Positions 38,312 to 51,445 of a stretch of 64,000 bases of DNA are shown in pieces. Position numbers and translations under genes: made by a program. A model generated the notes under the pieces. That model was not told where the DNA came from and searched no databases. It saw nothing but the letters and a program-made list of their open reading frames with translations. The number at the start of each line of letters is the position of its first letter. Within the stretch, counting starts at the first letter, position 1. The stretch is from Chaenocephalus aceratus (taxonomy: Eukaryota; Chordata; Actinopteri; Perciformes; Channichthyidae), in assembly GCA_023974075.1 (NCBI GenBank), contig CM043793.1:6481628-6545627 (forward strand), in the 5' to 3' direction.

Positions 38312-39205
38312 TCAGGCTTCATCTGTAGATTTTTCTTCACCTGCAGAGAAAACAGGAGATTTTTTTACAAATAGAACAATATCATCGCCATGACTAGTAA
38401 GGCGACTTTCAACACCTGTATTTGTGGGTTCTAATACCAGAGCAAATAGTAATGGAGTTAGAGGGCACACCGGCGGTCTAACTCTTGATAATGCAAATGG
38501 TATAAATTCTATGCTATTTATGATACACATATGATCATCATTAAAGATGAAACTGCCAGATAGCATATTAAGTCATGTAAATGAGCTCCACCTCTAACAG
38601 TTGGAACATTACATGATATTACTATTATAGATATTGATGAACGCAATTACAATCCAACAATATAAAATGTATTATTCTGCACAATAGGTGCTTTACGTAT
38701 TGCCCTATGGGTATGATGCTAATTATTGTGCAATCTTACATAAGTTAGTGTTTTTCATACTTTGGTGTTGTTACTTGACTTAATTACTTAGTGACACATG
38801 TGGGGAAAAGGATCATTTAGTAGCAACAGTTATATGCACCTCAACACAGGTCGGTTTATTGCAGTTTATAAGCTTTGTATTAGCTGTTAATAATGACTTC
38901 TTCTCCGCTTAGTGACAGTGGAAGGTCCTCACACTAAAACGTTGACTTTAAATAAATTATGTCAATACATACAGTAACTGTATTAGGTTAGTTGAAAGCA
39001 ATACTATTAATTTGAACCTATTATATGTGAAATCTGTTGACATAATACATTTAATTTAAGTTCATTTAATGAAGTTTAATGACGTGCATGATGATAAGAA
39101 CACAAACATGTCTTTGTAAAGTTAGGGACTAGGAAATGTATCATTTCAATAAGTGTATTGACTAAAAGTGTGTGTGTGTGTGTGTGTGTGTGAGTGAGTG
39201 AGTGA

Positions 39206-39246
<41 letters not shown>

Positions 39247-39468
39247 CGTGCGTGCGTGTGTGTGTGTGTGTGTGAGTGAGTGAACGTACAGTCAGCTTTG
39301 GTTGGAGGTGGTGGTGGAGGTGGAGGAGGTGGTGGTGTGGCGCAGGTGTAGGACACCTCCAGGTACCTGGTGTCCTCCACACACTCATATTTACTAAACA
39401 CCAGCTCAGTGACGGGGACCTTACAGGACCTCTTGTTAGCACAGCTGGAGACAGACAGACAGGCAGGC

Positions 39469-39565
<97 letters not shown>

Positions 39566-42500
39566 CACACAGAATGTCAATTAAATCAATGCCTGTCAGT
39601 TGCTGAGGAACTACAACATCCATGAAAACCTATAAGACCAGGTACATCATCTTATCTTTGTCAATATCCATAAAACTCACCAACGCTCTGTTCGAAAGCC
39701 ACTTTTTCATCGAATAATGTCTAAAAACTTTACTTTATTTCCTGCTGTTATTGGTGAGACCATCAATTTCTTATTTAAGTAAAAGTAGCAATACATTTAT
39801 GTCAACGTATTCTTAAGTAAAAGTACAAAAGTATTGTCAAGTATAAAAAGTACAAATTCTGCATGTCCTCCATATTTGATATATTATTTAATATACGACA
39901 TTATCAGATTATTAATATGGTTGCATAATGCAATAATATCTGGTTTAAATAAAGAACATTAGGTATAATTTATTGTTATTGCTTTCAACCAACACAATGT
40001 GAAATTTGTTGAAATAATACATTTCATTAAAGTCAACGGTTGAGTTTTTTCAGTGTATAATGCAACATCTTAATCTGAAAAGTCACTTAAGCTTGAGTAA
40101 TAAGTGACTCCTCCTGTGGAGCCGTTCTGACCTCAAGGGGAAACATGAATATGTGGATAAATGAGTCTTACAGATCCTCCACCACCATCTCCGACCAGGG
40201 GAAGGAGCAGTAGGTGTCCGGGCCGTCGTCTGGTTGGGCTTTCCCCTCGCCGCACCTGGTCCCCACCCCCACCTTATACAGGATGTGATCCAGCGTTATC
40301 TTAGCGTCAACATCTGCAGCAGCAGGAGGAGGAGGACAAAGACGAGTGTCAAAAAGGGATCACCATGTTCTTCATTTCCTTTCTACAAGCACACACATAC
40401 TTTGAAGATAGATCTTTTGGTCCCACACTTCTCTCTACACTTCCACATATCAAACACTGTTGAATTGGATATTGGTTGTCATGACATTTTCTACAAACAT
40501 TCATATTTCTCAGAGTATGAATTTAAATAAGTTGTATGAATTGTTATTTGGTTGCCATGAGGTCCACATTATAGAACGATCTTTTTGTCGAATACATTTG
40601 TTAATGACCAAAATAAATATTTTAGCACACTGATATTAGCATTTAGCTCAAATACCACTGTGTCTCAGGAAAAGTGGAATTCTTGATGTGCATTTAATGG
40701 ACTTCTCTCTACACAGGTCCTGCTCTGGACTCTGGGTAATACTATATGTCTCATGACATAACAATATTTTATTTTGACAAAATCTGAGGCTTGTTTCTGG
40801 GACTTGAACATGATTGTTGGAGCACAAAATCCAAAATATACAATGACATATGACTGGTTGCCAGTTCACTTACCTATTATATGCTGCCAATTATTCTCCT
40901 TTTTTTTAAGCATGGTGTGTTCATTTTTTATTTTATTGCACATGTGCTTGCTTCGTTATTTAATATGTTAGCCTACTTATTTTCATTTTTACTTCATTTG
41001 CACTGTCCCTTTGCTACTGTAAATGTACCTAGAAAAACTAGGATTCTGATCTGCTGAAAAATACATTTGCTCACCAACTGACTGACATCATTTTTAACCA
41101 TCAACCCTCCGGGGACAGGAAGTTTCCACAAGTTTGACTATTTAGTATAGCACATGGTCTTAAAGTGCACAAGTGCATTTGGTGCTCGTTCAAATGGCGG
41201 ATTGGAGAGTTGAGGGTTTGGGGGTTAAATGTTTGACGTCCTTGGCTGGTTTACCCTCTGCCTTTTCTGTATCCCAGTGCACAGAGTATGAAGTACACCA
41301 ATTACCTAGGAGCTAATGCCTGTCCAAACTAGCTTTTATGCCCCACACAAGTGTCAGTTTTAGAGTAAACATTAAATATGATATACCTGTATCTGCTTTA
41401 CAGTTAAACTGTTGGTATAACCTGTCGAATTGGACCCGTTTCTAAATGTTTTAATGTCGGACTAAAGGGTTATGTAAAAAATATCATGAAGGGTTTCAAA
41501 CTAGTGTTCCCTCTGCAAGAAAAAGTAGTGATCACTACTTTCATTACTTTCTGTTTTTATTTGGATTTATAGCGTCTTGTGTCATTAGGAGCTGCCATTA
41601 AAGAATCCTGACTGAGCTGTGACATATACCAGTCATGCTGTGCTCCCGTGATCTTAAAGGTGGGGTAGGTACGTTTCAGAAACCGGCTCGAGATACACTT
41701 TTTGTTATATTCCATGGAATGCTCTTAACATCCCGATAGCAATGAATATCTTAAGTGCTTTGACAAAAAATCCTTTAAAAAATGTCATCTGTAGAAGCCG
41801 TAATACTGTAAAAAGTACAGCCTACCTGCCTGTCAGCCTTCCCTCGGGGCACAAACTGATCTCGTGCCCTCATTGGTCATGTGCGCGTTCGTGTGTGTTG
41901 GAGGAGGGGCTCTGTGAGGAAGTGGCAGATTTTCTCCGGTTGTGTATTTTCAAATTCTAGCGATCTCGAGCCGGTTTCTCAAACTTACCTACCCCACCTT
42001 TAACTGAGGTTATAATAACTCAAACTGTTGCCTTTTTTAACAAAAAAATAAGGCTTCATTTTGTGTTCATCAGGTTTCTTGATCATAAGATACAAGATTC
42101 ACTTTTGGTAAGGAGTTGATAGAGTTCGAAACAGTCATAGTGTTTAGTCACAGTGACTGGATCCTCCCCCCTAAGACGAGTGTGTTGAAGGTGTGTTCCT
42201 GTGTCTCTTACCACATGATATCTCTACGGTTTCATTGAGACAGGCGTAGATGACTTCTCCCTCTGTCGAAACACAACCAGATCACAAATCCATCCTCATC
42301 ATCATCATCGTGCTTTCTGCCCCTTGTGTTTGTCTTTTTTTGTATTTACAATCAAATATCTCCAGTAAAAAGATCAGAGATGTTTCGTTTTTTAGATTTG
42401 AAATATCTGTATGTATTCATTTGTTATGAAACTGTAAACAAGTTATGCAAGTTATTAGTTTAATACTTTCGTTTCTATACAAATGCTGTCAAATGACATG

Positions 42501-43137
42501 AATGTGAACTTTTCTTTTGAATCCAGTTGAATGTTTCATTGAAAGACTTACCAGCAGCACGAGTGAAAAACCAAGCAGCAGCGAGCACTGAAAACACAAC
42601 ACGAGTTTATTTAGGTGTAACACACCCTGTAATTCAGAACACGCATTAAATGCATCATAAAACTGTTTGATATACATTTATGTTAACACTTTTTTGCATT
42701 TGTGACCTATCGATGTCAAAATGAAATCTGAAAAATGACAGCAGTCTTGAATTGTGGTGGATATATACGAGCTGTTATTAAGCTCTGAATGTATTTTCAT
42801 TTATTTCAACATACATGTAGAATCCTGAAGAAAATGGCAAATCAAATTGCAAGCAAAAAATAATTTTGTGTCCGCAATTCGTGTTAATGCATCATTCTGT
42901 TGGACTACATTATTCAGTCAAATAAATATGTATTATACATGTATAATGAACTAACTATGTTTTCTAAGCTTGGAAACCCAAATGATTCCAAATATACACA
43001 CACATATGTACATATACTGCATAGTATGTGTATGAGAAACATAGAGAGAATAAATACATACAAATAGGGATGCTGCATATTTGACTAAAGCAGAGTGGGT
43101 ACTCACAGCCGAAGGCGACCAGCCTCAGTGGGACCAT
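38312..43137 (-). CDS. Small secreted SUEL / rhamnose-binding-lectin domain protein (6 exons, 147 aa)
   Basis: Exons 43107-43137, 42552-42587, 42212-42262, 40172-40313, 39290-39444 and 38312-38340 join in perfect phase (1,1,1,2,1) to a TGA. Residues 1-22 (MVPLRLVAFGLLAAAWFFTR..) are a signal peptide. The mature part has a single SUEL-type (Gal_Lectin) domain with eight cysteines: YAC, ISC, TRC, TYC, LCAN, RSCKV, YEC and LEVSYTC. The SCKVP..LVF and RYLEVSYTC motifs are the family's C-terminal signature, while the YGR sugar-binding motif is not seen. Asn32 in NET is a possible N-glycosylation site. After the domain come 11 prolines and a short tail (TKADCEEKSTDEA). No membrane segment is visible. 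It could be a diverged fish rhamnose-binding lectin or an EVA1C-related fragment. Start alternative: an in-frame ATG at 43335. Confidence 0.75.
39169..39565. repeat. Two microsatellites flanking SUEL-lectin exon 5
   Basis: A compound (GT)n/(GAGT)n/(GCGT)n array at 39169-39280 abuts the 5' splice site of exon 5 (donor at 39289). A (CAGA)n array at 39447-39565 abuts its 3' splice site; on the coding strand it reads (TCTG)n and supplies the pyrimidine-rich tract. Confidence 0.95.
41654..42003. mobile_element. TTAA-flanked MITE, copy 2
   Basis: Almost identical to 28404-28754 over its full length and in the same orientation, with TTAA at both ends. It lies in the SUEL-lectin intron between exons 3 and 4. 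Confidence 0.8.
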
Positions 43138-43399
43138 GTTAGCGTCTCTCAGCCTCTCTCCTGTCTTCCACCTGCGGACGGTCTGAAAGTGAGAGCAGGA
43201 TCTGGACGTCCAGGTATTTATGTGTCCGTCCTGACAGCAGACATGCAGGCGCCTGCCCGCCGCTGCAGGCACGCAGGGCCTCCTGCCCCAGATGTGATGC
43301 GCATGGGAAACCCTGCGGAGCTGCAGGAGAGACATCTATAAATCCACGGGCTCCAGGACCTTTAACACATTCAATCCCAGCTGCACCTCATTCTCCTGC

Positions 43400-45220
43400 A
43401 TGTTCCTCATTAGGAGCTTAAAAGTAAAACATCTGGATCTGTTAACCGGGGGATGGAAACTGTGCAAGCTAACAGGCACAAATGTACAAAGTGTGCATGT
43501 TTTGAGCACCTATGGCCCTTTTTATACTGGAACATATACAAGGTGTACATAGGGGGCTTTCATCTTTCCTAGAAGACAGACTGCAGTGCACACACACTGA
43601 CTCCTTTTAGTGTTAGTGAGCTACATCTCACAGAAGCCCAAATGATGAAGGTGGGGAACATGCCAGCCAATCAGTGCTTTGAGGCAGGATATAAAATGAA
43701 GACAGCATCGTCTTTTAATAGAAAAATAAGGACATCATGTGGGGACGAGTGTGGACATGATGCTTGCAGCTGTACAGGATGTTGTTAGTCAAGTCACAGA
43801 AATAACAACTCTTGAATCAACAAGCACACTTGGACACGGACACAAAAAGAACACATTTAAACACATTTGTTCTGTTTTTAATTCAGCAGGTGAACCTATA
43901 TGTTCATAGAATAGTGTGTGTGAGCTTAACTGTGTGTTAATCTAAAACGGACATTTTCTGTCAGCTCAGATTTTATTTCTGCTTTTTTAAACAGTAGTAT
44001 GTGCTCACGTGTTTCTTTGTTTGTGGATAGGCTGCTGCCGGAATATGCTTCATGAAAGGCAGCTTTTACTATCAATCAAATCCTTGCTGATCCTAAATAT
44101 CTTGGTTTCTTCTTTTCTAAGGTCACATTGTTCGGTTGTCTTACATAATACACTTAAATATTGATATTTCTCTTGTGTTTATTTGCATTGCATTTCTTTC
44201 ACGTAGATTGACATTTATATTTTTCTTTGTTGATTAATCTGCTAATTAAATGTCTGGTCTGTCATTAATGTCAACCAATGAATCCTCTCTCCGGCGATCT
44301 GTGTTGGAAAGTGACCATTATGATGGCTGACAGGAGCCAGCGCGCTAAAACGGCCTGAAGCACTTATCGTAGGAACACGCTGCACTTTCAAAAACGATAA
44401 GTACAAAACACAAATGTGACAAAACACACACACCAACTGCACAACACATGGGCAGCATTCAGAACACTGTTTGAGTAAATCATGCGCAGGTTTGACTAAA
44501 AGTGCTGCGTAAATGAACCGTTGTGATTATGAAATGTTTCTTCTTTTGCACGTTTGTGTTTTTATATTTGCAGCGTTTTTGAAGCTGCAGCGCGTTTCTC
44601 CTAACTCAAGTGTTTTGGTCCGTTGCAACCTACTTGCCACTGTGAACAATTATTTTAGATCCACAAATTATTTAAAATGAAATAATTATCTAATTAATAT
44701 TATGCTACTCCAATGGTGGCCTGTATATTATGTATGACCGTAGTATAACTTGTATTTAAAACACTGTAAAGTACTATTATCCTTTTATTTATAAGCAGGA
44801 AACCTTTGACTTTGTGTATGATTTGACTCTTTTAATGTGGAGATGGTTATGCTTTTTATTTTAACACCTAAATTACATACATGGTGATACATGTGGATTG
44901 TTATTCTCCAATTTAAGTCTGAAAAATATTATTAAAAAATGATGTGTCATCTACACTTAGAATTCAGAATTAACTGGGGATTTTACAACCATGTAAAGAA
45001 ATTGATATATTTTTGGGAAAGATAATTACTGCTCAGGCCCATAAAGACACCAACCACTCTGAAGATGTCCCCACAGGCATCAGCAGCTTTCTGAAGGAGT
45101 CCAGGTGGCAGCCTCAGGCTCCGAAATACCAGAATCCTCTGCAGCTCGGGATCAGGAGGCCAACGTCATTATCCATCATACCTGACACCAGCTCTCTAAC
45201 TCACACGCAGGTCTGAGGCC
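43400..45220. other. No gene recognised; AT-rich intergenic DNA
   Basis: Upstream of the lectin gene. I see no splice-bounded open frame, RNA gene or strong repeat here. A 67-codon frame at 45013-45216 (SEDVPTGISSFLKESRWQPQ) has no recognised family. Confidence 0.5.
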
Positions 45221-45222
45221 TT

Positions 45223-45420
45223 AAAGGTCCCATGACATCGCCATTTCTACTGATCATAATTCCATTGTTGAGGTCTACTAAAATTTACATTGTGCAATGT
45301 TCCAAACTCACATTGGTTTCTCAAACAGCATCTCTGTGAAGTATGTGTATTCACTCACTGTGCTAAACGGCCTGTTGGAGCTCCTATTGCAACTATTATG
45401 CAATTGAATTCCCCCTGCAG
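45223..45420. repeat. Terminal fragment of the AAAGGTCCCATG family
   Basis: TTAAAGGTCCCATGACATCG and the following 150 bp match the right end of the 3.3-kb element (12360-12513, inverted) and 56105-56300. Confidence 0.7.
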
Positions 45421-46669
45421 ATAAAAACAGTATTCTGAATCTGTTTATGGGTTTTTCCCATTATTATAGTTGTTCAGTTATTGGTGATCTTGTATTTTTG
45501 AATTCTATTTATTCATTTATGTTTATATTCAGTTGCAGTCAAATGTTAAAATAAATAGCTGATGGAATTGTATGTTATTATGAACAACCTTTAGAACATT
45601 ATCAATGGTGTGGATAAAGATCTGCTCCTGTTCCAGCACCATCAAATAAATCTGACCTCTGACCTGCAGTCTGAGTGTGTTCAGGATTTCCTTCGTCACG
45701 TAAGCAGCTTATGGCTTGCTTGGCCTTCATGTACATTTATACCGTCCAGATCACTATTTATCTTTAAATGGTTATTGGGTTTATGTAGGTAAGAATACCT
45801 TAGAAATGTGTTAAATTTTGAGTAAGTAAGTATTTTCTTTAAAGAGGACATATTCTGCTCATGTTCAGGTTCATATTAGTATTTGTGACATGTCTCCATC
45901 TTTTCATGTTTGATTTATATTAAGATCTGTATTTGTTTTTGAATAAAACAACAAATGTTTCTCATGTAATAACTGTCGGGAAGCCCAGGCCCGGCGTCAT
46001 GGCCCATCCAGGATTTGGGCCCGCCCATGAGAAATCAGTGCTGATTAAAAACAATTATTATATAAAAATATTTTTTTAATTTTTGTATTATTTATGTTTA
46101 TTGTTGTTATTTGTAGGGCTTTGTCATACCATTTATTTTTGTATGAAACTATGTTGAAACATTAGTATAATATCATTTTTTAATTTTGCTATGAAATTCT
46201 GAATGAATCTCTGTGCGCGAGACTGGTTTTTCGCGGGGTTGAGTCGTGTGTGTGTTTTTTTGAAGTGAGACAGCAGCCTGTCAGTTTACTGCAGCAGCTT
46301 CTACTGAAGCCTTCCGAGTAAATCGCCAGAACGCCGACACCTCCTCATCTCCACCGCTCCCATGTTTTATTTTGTGTTGCCATAAGTTAGTATCTCTGCG
46401 TTTCTGCGCTGGGCTAATGCTAATAATGATAATGCGAGGATCAGAGGCGGCGCTAGGGGGTGGCTACTTGGGCTCAAGCCCCGGATGTTTTCTGAAAAGC
46501 CCCGGATGTTTTTTTTAAATGTCTCGGGAGTAATGTGCAGTACCGGAGTCCACCAGAGAGGCAGCCGCTGCGGGACATTAGCCTGCGTACTGCGTAGCCT
46601 TCCCTGCCCTGAAGAAGAAGTGATCCTTCCTAGTGCCTGACGAGTTTTAAGCTAATAGCCTATAAAGTT

Positions 46670-46816
46670 ATGGATATTAGAAAGTTATTTTCATCGAAGC
46701 AGGCGCCACAAGCTGCAGCAGCAGCAGCAGTATCAGCAGATGACAACAATGTCATCACCAGTAGTGATGACATTGTTGTCATCACCAGCAGTGAAGAAAT
46801 GGATGTTTCAGGTTTG
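46670..46816 (+). pseudogene. N-terminal exon of a hAT (ZMYM/TTF-type) transposase
   Basis: The frame reads MDIRKLFSSKQAPQ, an alanine run, then VITSSDDIVVITSSEEMDVS before a stop. MDIRxFF is the usual start of TTF-type hAT transposases. It ends near a possible donor (TCAG|GTTTGT). The central part of the enzyme is not found downstream; matching C-terminal parts are at 51850-54500. Confidence 0.55.
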
Positions 46817-46919
46817 TGAATCTAATGGTGATATCTGCACTCTGGCTGACTGAGTAAGAAGTGAAAAAGAGTGATGTACTGTAACGTTAATCTTATAGCT
46901 AGTAAACATGGAGTAACCA

Positions 46920-47130
46920 AGGCAAGGCAAGTTTATTTATATAGCAACTTTCAACACAAGGCAATTCAAGGTGCCTTACAAAAATGAAAGACATTCAGAC
47001 AAAGGCATTTAAAAACAGTAAAAGATAATAAAAGAAACATTAAAAGAAAAAATACATGAATAAAAAGTTACAGTGCAGTTTAAGATATGAATAGTTCACA
47101 CAGAAGTTCCACTTTACTGATGAACACAAC
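46920..47130. repeat. Dispersed teleost repeat fragment
   Basis: GGCAAGTTTATTTATATAGC followed by AACACAAGGCAATTCAAGGT is a motif seen widely in fish genomes near retroposon ends. It is not coding. Confidence 0.5.
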
Positions 47131-47518
47131 GGCTCAGTTTCAATTAAAAGCAGCGACAAAAAGATAAACCACACTAAGTCAATACCCTTATATGTTAGTA
47201 TGTATACAGAACATGACTACAAATTATTCTAAGATGTAACGTTAACCCTTCATACCTCAGTCTACTTTTAAGACACTAAAATAACGTATTCCAATTTTAT
47301 TTTTTATTTTTTTCGCGCGTGGAATTATACCGGCTCTCGTTTCAGTACACATAACAACGGAACCATATAGCAACGGAACTGACAGGCAACACTCTGAATC
47401 CGATTGGCTGTGACTGCATCCACTCAGAGTGCCCGATTCAGAAACGTGACTCTTACACTCTTTACGTCACAAACAAAACATCATGGTGGATGAGAATAGA
47501 TCTATAAAACGATAAGCA

Positions 47519-47700
47519 ATGCGCAGTGGATCGGAAGAGGACGGTGTGTCGGCGTTGTTCGATAGCGGTGCGTTATGCCAATGGGAACAAACGCCAAACA
47601 TGCTAAATCACATCAGAAGGCATCACCCAGATGTGCCAATCACCGGAGTCCGGCAAAAGACAACAGCAGTTCAACAGCTGCTGGGACTCCCAGCAGCTTC
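47519..47700 (+). pseudogene. BED-finger fragment of a hAT transposase
   Basis: The frame carries FDSGALCQWEQTPNMLNHIR and RHHPDVPITG, matching the second half of a ZBED-type finger (H-x-x-x-H) and the linker after it. It then runs into the MITE copy at 47690-47960. Confidence 0.55.
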
Positions 47701-48744
47701 TACTGAAGCCTTCCGAGTAAATCGCCAGAACGCCAACACCTCCTCATCTCCACCGCTCCCATGTTTTATTTTGTGTTGCCATAAGTTAGTCTCTCTGCGT
47801 TTCTGCGCTGGGCTAATGCTAGTGCTAATAATGCTAATGCGAGGATCATAAAATGGCGGCTTCACAAATCTTTTTGGGAGTTTTACGGGGCGTGGTTTGC
47901 AATCCGCCCAGACAATCAGACATAGGAACCTTTTTCTCCCACGAAAGTCCCTGCTATGCCCCTTTCACACCAGCGCCTTTTCAGCTCCGGCTCGGAGCTA
48001 GAGCCTGAAAAGCGCCGGGTTTTCCTGTTCACACCGCAGCGGCGCCGGCTCTTAGCTCCGGAATCCGCTTCATTTCCAGCTCCAAAAAATTGTCGGTCCA
48101 GAGGCAAGAGCTTTGGAGCTAAGAGGCGACGTCGCTTACGTCTCTCTTACGTCGAGGCGTGCAGGAAACTAAACCCACCTCCCCTGAACACTGTTATGCC
48201 TGCCTACAAGCAGTAGTGCCTATAAACACACTTTATAAAGTCAGGCAACACTAACCAGGCTTCGTGTGATTCTGTTTATTTGTACCTTACTTTGACCATC
48301 CGTTCACTGTTATCGATCATTGTGGAGAGAGGCAGACGTGTTGTTTTGTATTATTGGAGCTATCGGATGCAAGTAGTCAGTTTAGCTTCGGTTGCTATGC
48401 CAACATCACCCGTTTTATACCAGAGAAACTTTCATAACAGCGTTATGATACCAAACAGTGTCAATTCAGACTGACACACATTCACTTAGGCTAAGGGGAA
48501 CTGGGGATATGCATCAGCTGCTTGTGTGAGTCGGACATTGAATACTTTAGAGCGGCCGCTGCAGTGTGAGCTAACCGGGAGCTAACGGGAGAATAAACTC
48601 CTGTGGAAGAGCAGCCAATACTGCAGCGGTCGGTAAATGCTGCAGAAACACATTAATAAACAATGAACCACGGCACTCTGGAGCAAAGTATAAGGTTGGA
48701 GAAGTCGTTATTCAATTTATTCTGGCTTTGTGTGATTAAACAAC

Positions 48745-51445
48745 ACACTCTCACTCCCTAAGCGTCCAATAGCGACGTTTGGTCAGTGTCCGTGGCGTCC
48801 AATTGTGACGCTCCTAGGCTCCTTCAGCGTCATAAAGGGACGCAAATAGCTTTCAACTGATTGCAATGTATTCCCATCTGCGTTGGGATGTGACGCTCAT
48901 GGAAGCACGGCATTCGTTTATGCCGGCTGCCCTTAAAGGCAATGTGAGCGTCCATTCCCATTGGATAACGGAGAATTGTACACCCGGAAGTAAGTATTCC
49001 TGTTACTGTCGATTGATTTTACAGTGATATCTGCACTACTCATCGACTAAAAAACACCAGATTATCTTTGTTAATTACACAACATTGATTGGTTTAAATT
49101 GTGTGCAATGCTTTTGTATTTTTCCCCTTCGATTCGGAGAAACAAATATTTTCTCTGAGTAAAGGATGACAGAAGACACTACACTACCCAGAATCCCCAG
49201 CTATGTCACATGATCTTCAAATTTCTCCCTGCAGAAAAAGAAAACATGGCCGAAATTCGTTTTATTCTCGGTAGAAAATGCCTATTTTAAAGTTAGTTTG
49301 GCCATTAAAATGCGTTTTGATGTCATTTGATGCGAGAAATATGAGTTGTTATTTCAGATTATGTGTGCAGTGGATGTACATGATCTTTAGTTTGCTAGTT
49401 ATTACGAAGATTACTTCAGGAAATCGCGACGTTTTCATTGTTACCAAGGTGGTTGCTAGGGACGCTGCTATCGATATTATTTCTGTTATGTTGTGTAACT
49501 GTTTAATGGTGTTATCTTTATTGCTACCCCCTTCCCCGTCAATGTATAGTGTTGGTCCACAGCCTAAACATATTAGTTTAACAAAATCCGCTATCTAAAG
49601 ATAGCCTACGTTATTTTCCCCCTGTGCAATTCCAGTCTCACATCTCAGAGCACATCGTCATTAACAAATACCGGAAACAGACCGAAATAAAAAAAATAAA
49701 AAAAATAATAATACTTTATTCCGAGTGTGCTTGCTTTTCTCTTTAAAAGTCATCACATAACGGCATTGTAATACACGGTTCGGCTGCATTACATATTACA
49801 TATCTGCCGTAGTTCTGTATTTATAGAGCCCTGATGAGAAGACAAACATGAGGAACTGAAAACGTGACGTGGATCATAAATATATCAGCCATTAAACAAC
49901 ATCTTACATTTCTTTTCACACAATACGTCTCCTTGCAGTATCAACACTAATTCGGCTCACTTTTATATTTCATCCAATTGGTAGATAGGCTGTATTTACA
50001 CCATAAAGGTGCACAGCTGATATAAAGGGACACCTGGTGGTTAAAGCATGTTATTGAATTTAATTATTTTTATTATTAGATATTAATACGATCCCTATAA
50101 AGTATATTCATTACTCGTTATTCTCTACTAATAGTTAATTAAAGACTGTATGTAATGACTATTTTGCACATCCCTTTCAAGATTTCAAGATTTTCTAAGG
50201 TTTATTGACATATCATATAGGCCTACACAACTGTGGTGTAGTTCTGCACTGAATGAAAAACTTGGGTTGCAGGTTCCTCAATAGTGCATTACAAGACATC
50301 TATCAATATTTGTGCATACCTCCAGCAATGTTAACTATGTTGAAGCACTTATTTTAACTGATATTATACATAATGTATTATACTCTTATAAGATGTATGT
50401 AGATATTTCATCTCCGGCCTTGTCAGGTATTGAACAATCAATAAATAAAGAACACAGAATTGTTGAATATAAAACACAGAATTTGTGTGATTATACTAAA
50501 TGATTTTCAAATAAACACAACTGCATATTTAACTGTTACACATGCTGATGTAACGCAAATGTTCCAACTTGGGATCAATAAAGTATATCTTATCTTAAGC
50601 TGATCGATGGCTACTGCCATATTTGCAAAATGTGCCTCTGAACCTTGACAAGTGCATGTTTCAGGCTTATCAATTAATGTAATGTAATGTTATCACAGGG
50701 GTCACACACATAAGACCAGCTGTTAAATAAAGCTCTTCTGACCTTAGCTGGCATGTGGGTATATATATTAATACTGCCCATAATGGGCACAAGCAATTTT
50801 CACCCATTTATTAATTATATGTTTTAAATGTGAGTGTTTCCTGTCCCCTAAACCTCCAGGGATGTACACAGTTTAATACTGGCAACTTCTTATTATGGGA
50901 AATACGAAAACGTCTTTTAAAACTACAACTCCCAGTAGAGACGTGCCATAGAGAACATGTTGCGAAACAGAATAGCCAGCATGTGTAGTTCTGGGGACGG
51001 GGTGGGGGAGGGGGGACGCGGTGGACCCGTTCAAATCCAGTTTGACAGTCTGCCGTGGTTCCATCCCATTTCAAGTGCTGTTCGAGAATCGGCTTAACCC
51101 TCGGAGCACACTCTCCAATCACAGAGCTTGAGGACTATCACGGGGTTTGTCAAACAGAGCACATGGTGTAGTCCAAACGATAGCTGGGGATTCTGGGTAG
51201 TGTAGTGTCTTCTGCCATCCTTTACTCCTGGGAATGGACGCTCACATTACCTTTAAGGGCAGCCGGCATAAACGAATGCCGTGCTTCCATGAGCGTCAAA
51301 TCCCGACGCAGATGGGAATACATTGCAATCAGTTGAAAGCTATTTGCGTCCCTTTATGACGCTGAAGGAGCCTAGGAGCGTCACAATTGGACGCCACGGA
51401 CACTGACCAAACGTCGCTATTGGACGCTTAGGGAGTGAGAGTGTG
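48745..51445. mobile_element. 2.7-kb element with long inverted repeats
   Basis: Bases 48745-48960 (ACACTCTCACTCCCTAAGCG at the start) are repeated inverted at about 51230-51445. An inner block (49165-49206, AGACACTACACTACCCAGAA) is repeated inverted at 51180-51228. The left arm has an extra 200 bp (48960-49165) that the right arm lacks. The interior is AT-rich, with no transposase recognised. Confidence 0.85.

Noticed and set aside
38350..38566. Minus-strand frame upstream of lectin exon 6
   Set aside because: It is intronic; the acceptor CTGCAG at 38341-38346 fits the phase of exon 5, and the upstream reading shows no homology.
39146..39623. Frames of Cys-Leu-Ser-Val and Thr-His repeats
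   Set aside because: They are translations of the microsatellites beside lectin exon 5. Only the 155-bp exon in the middle is supported.
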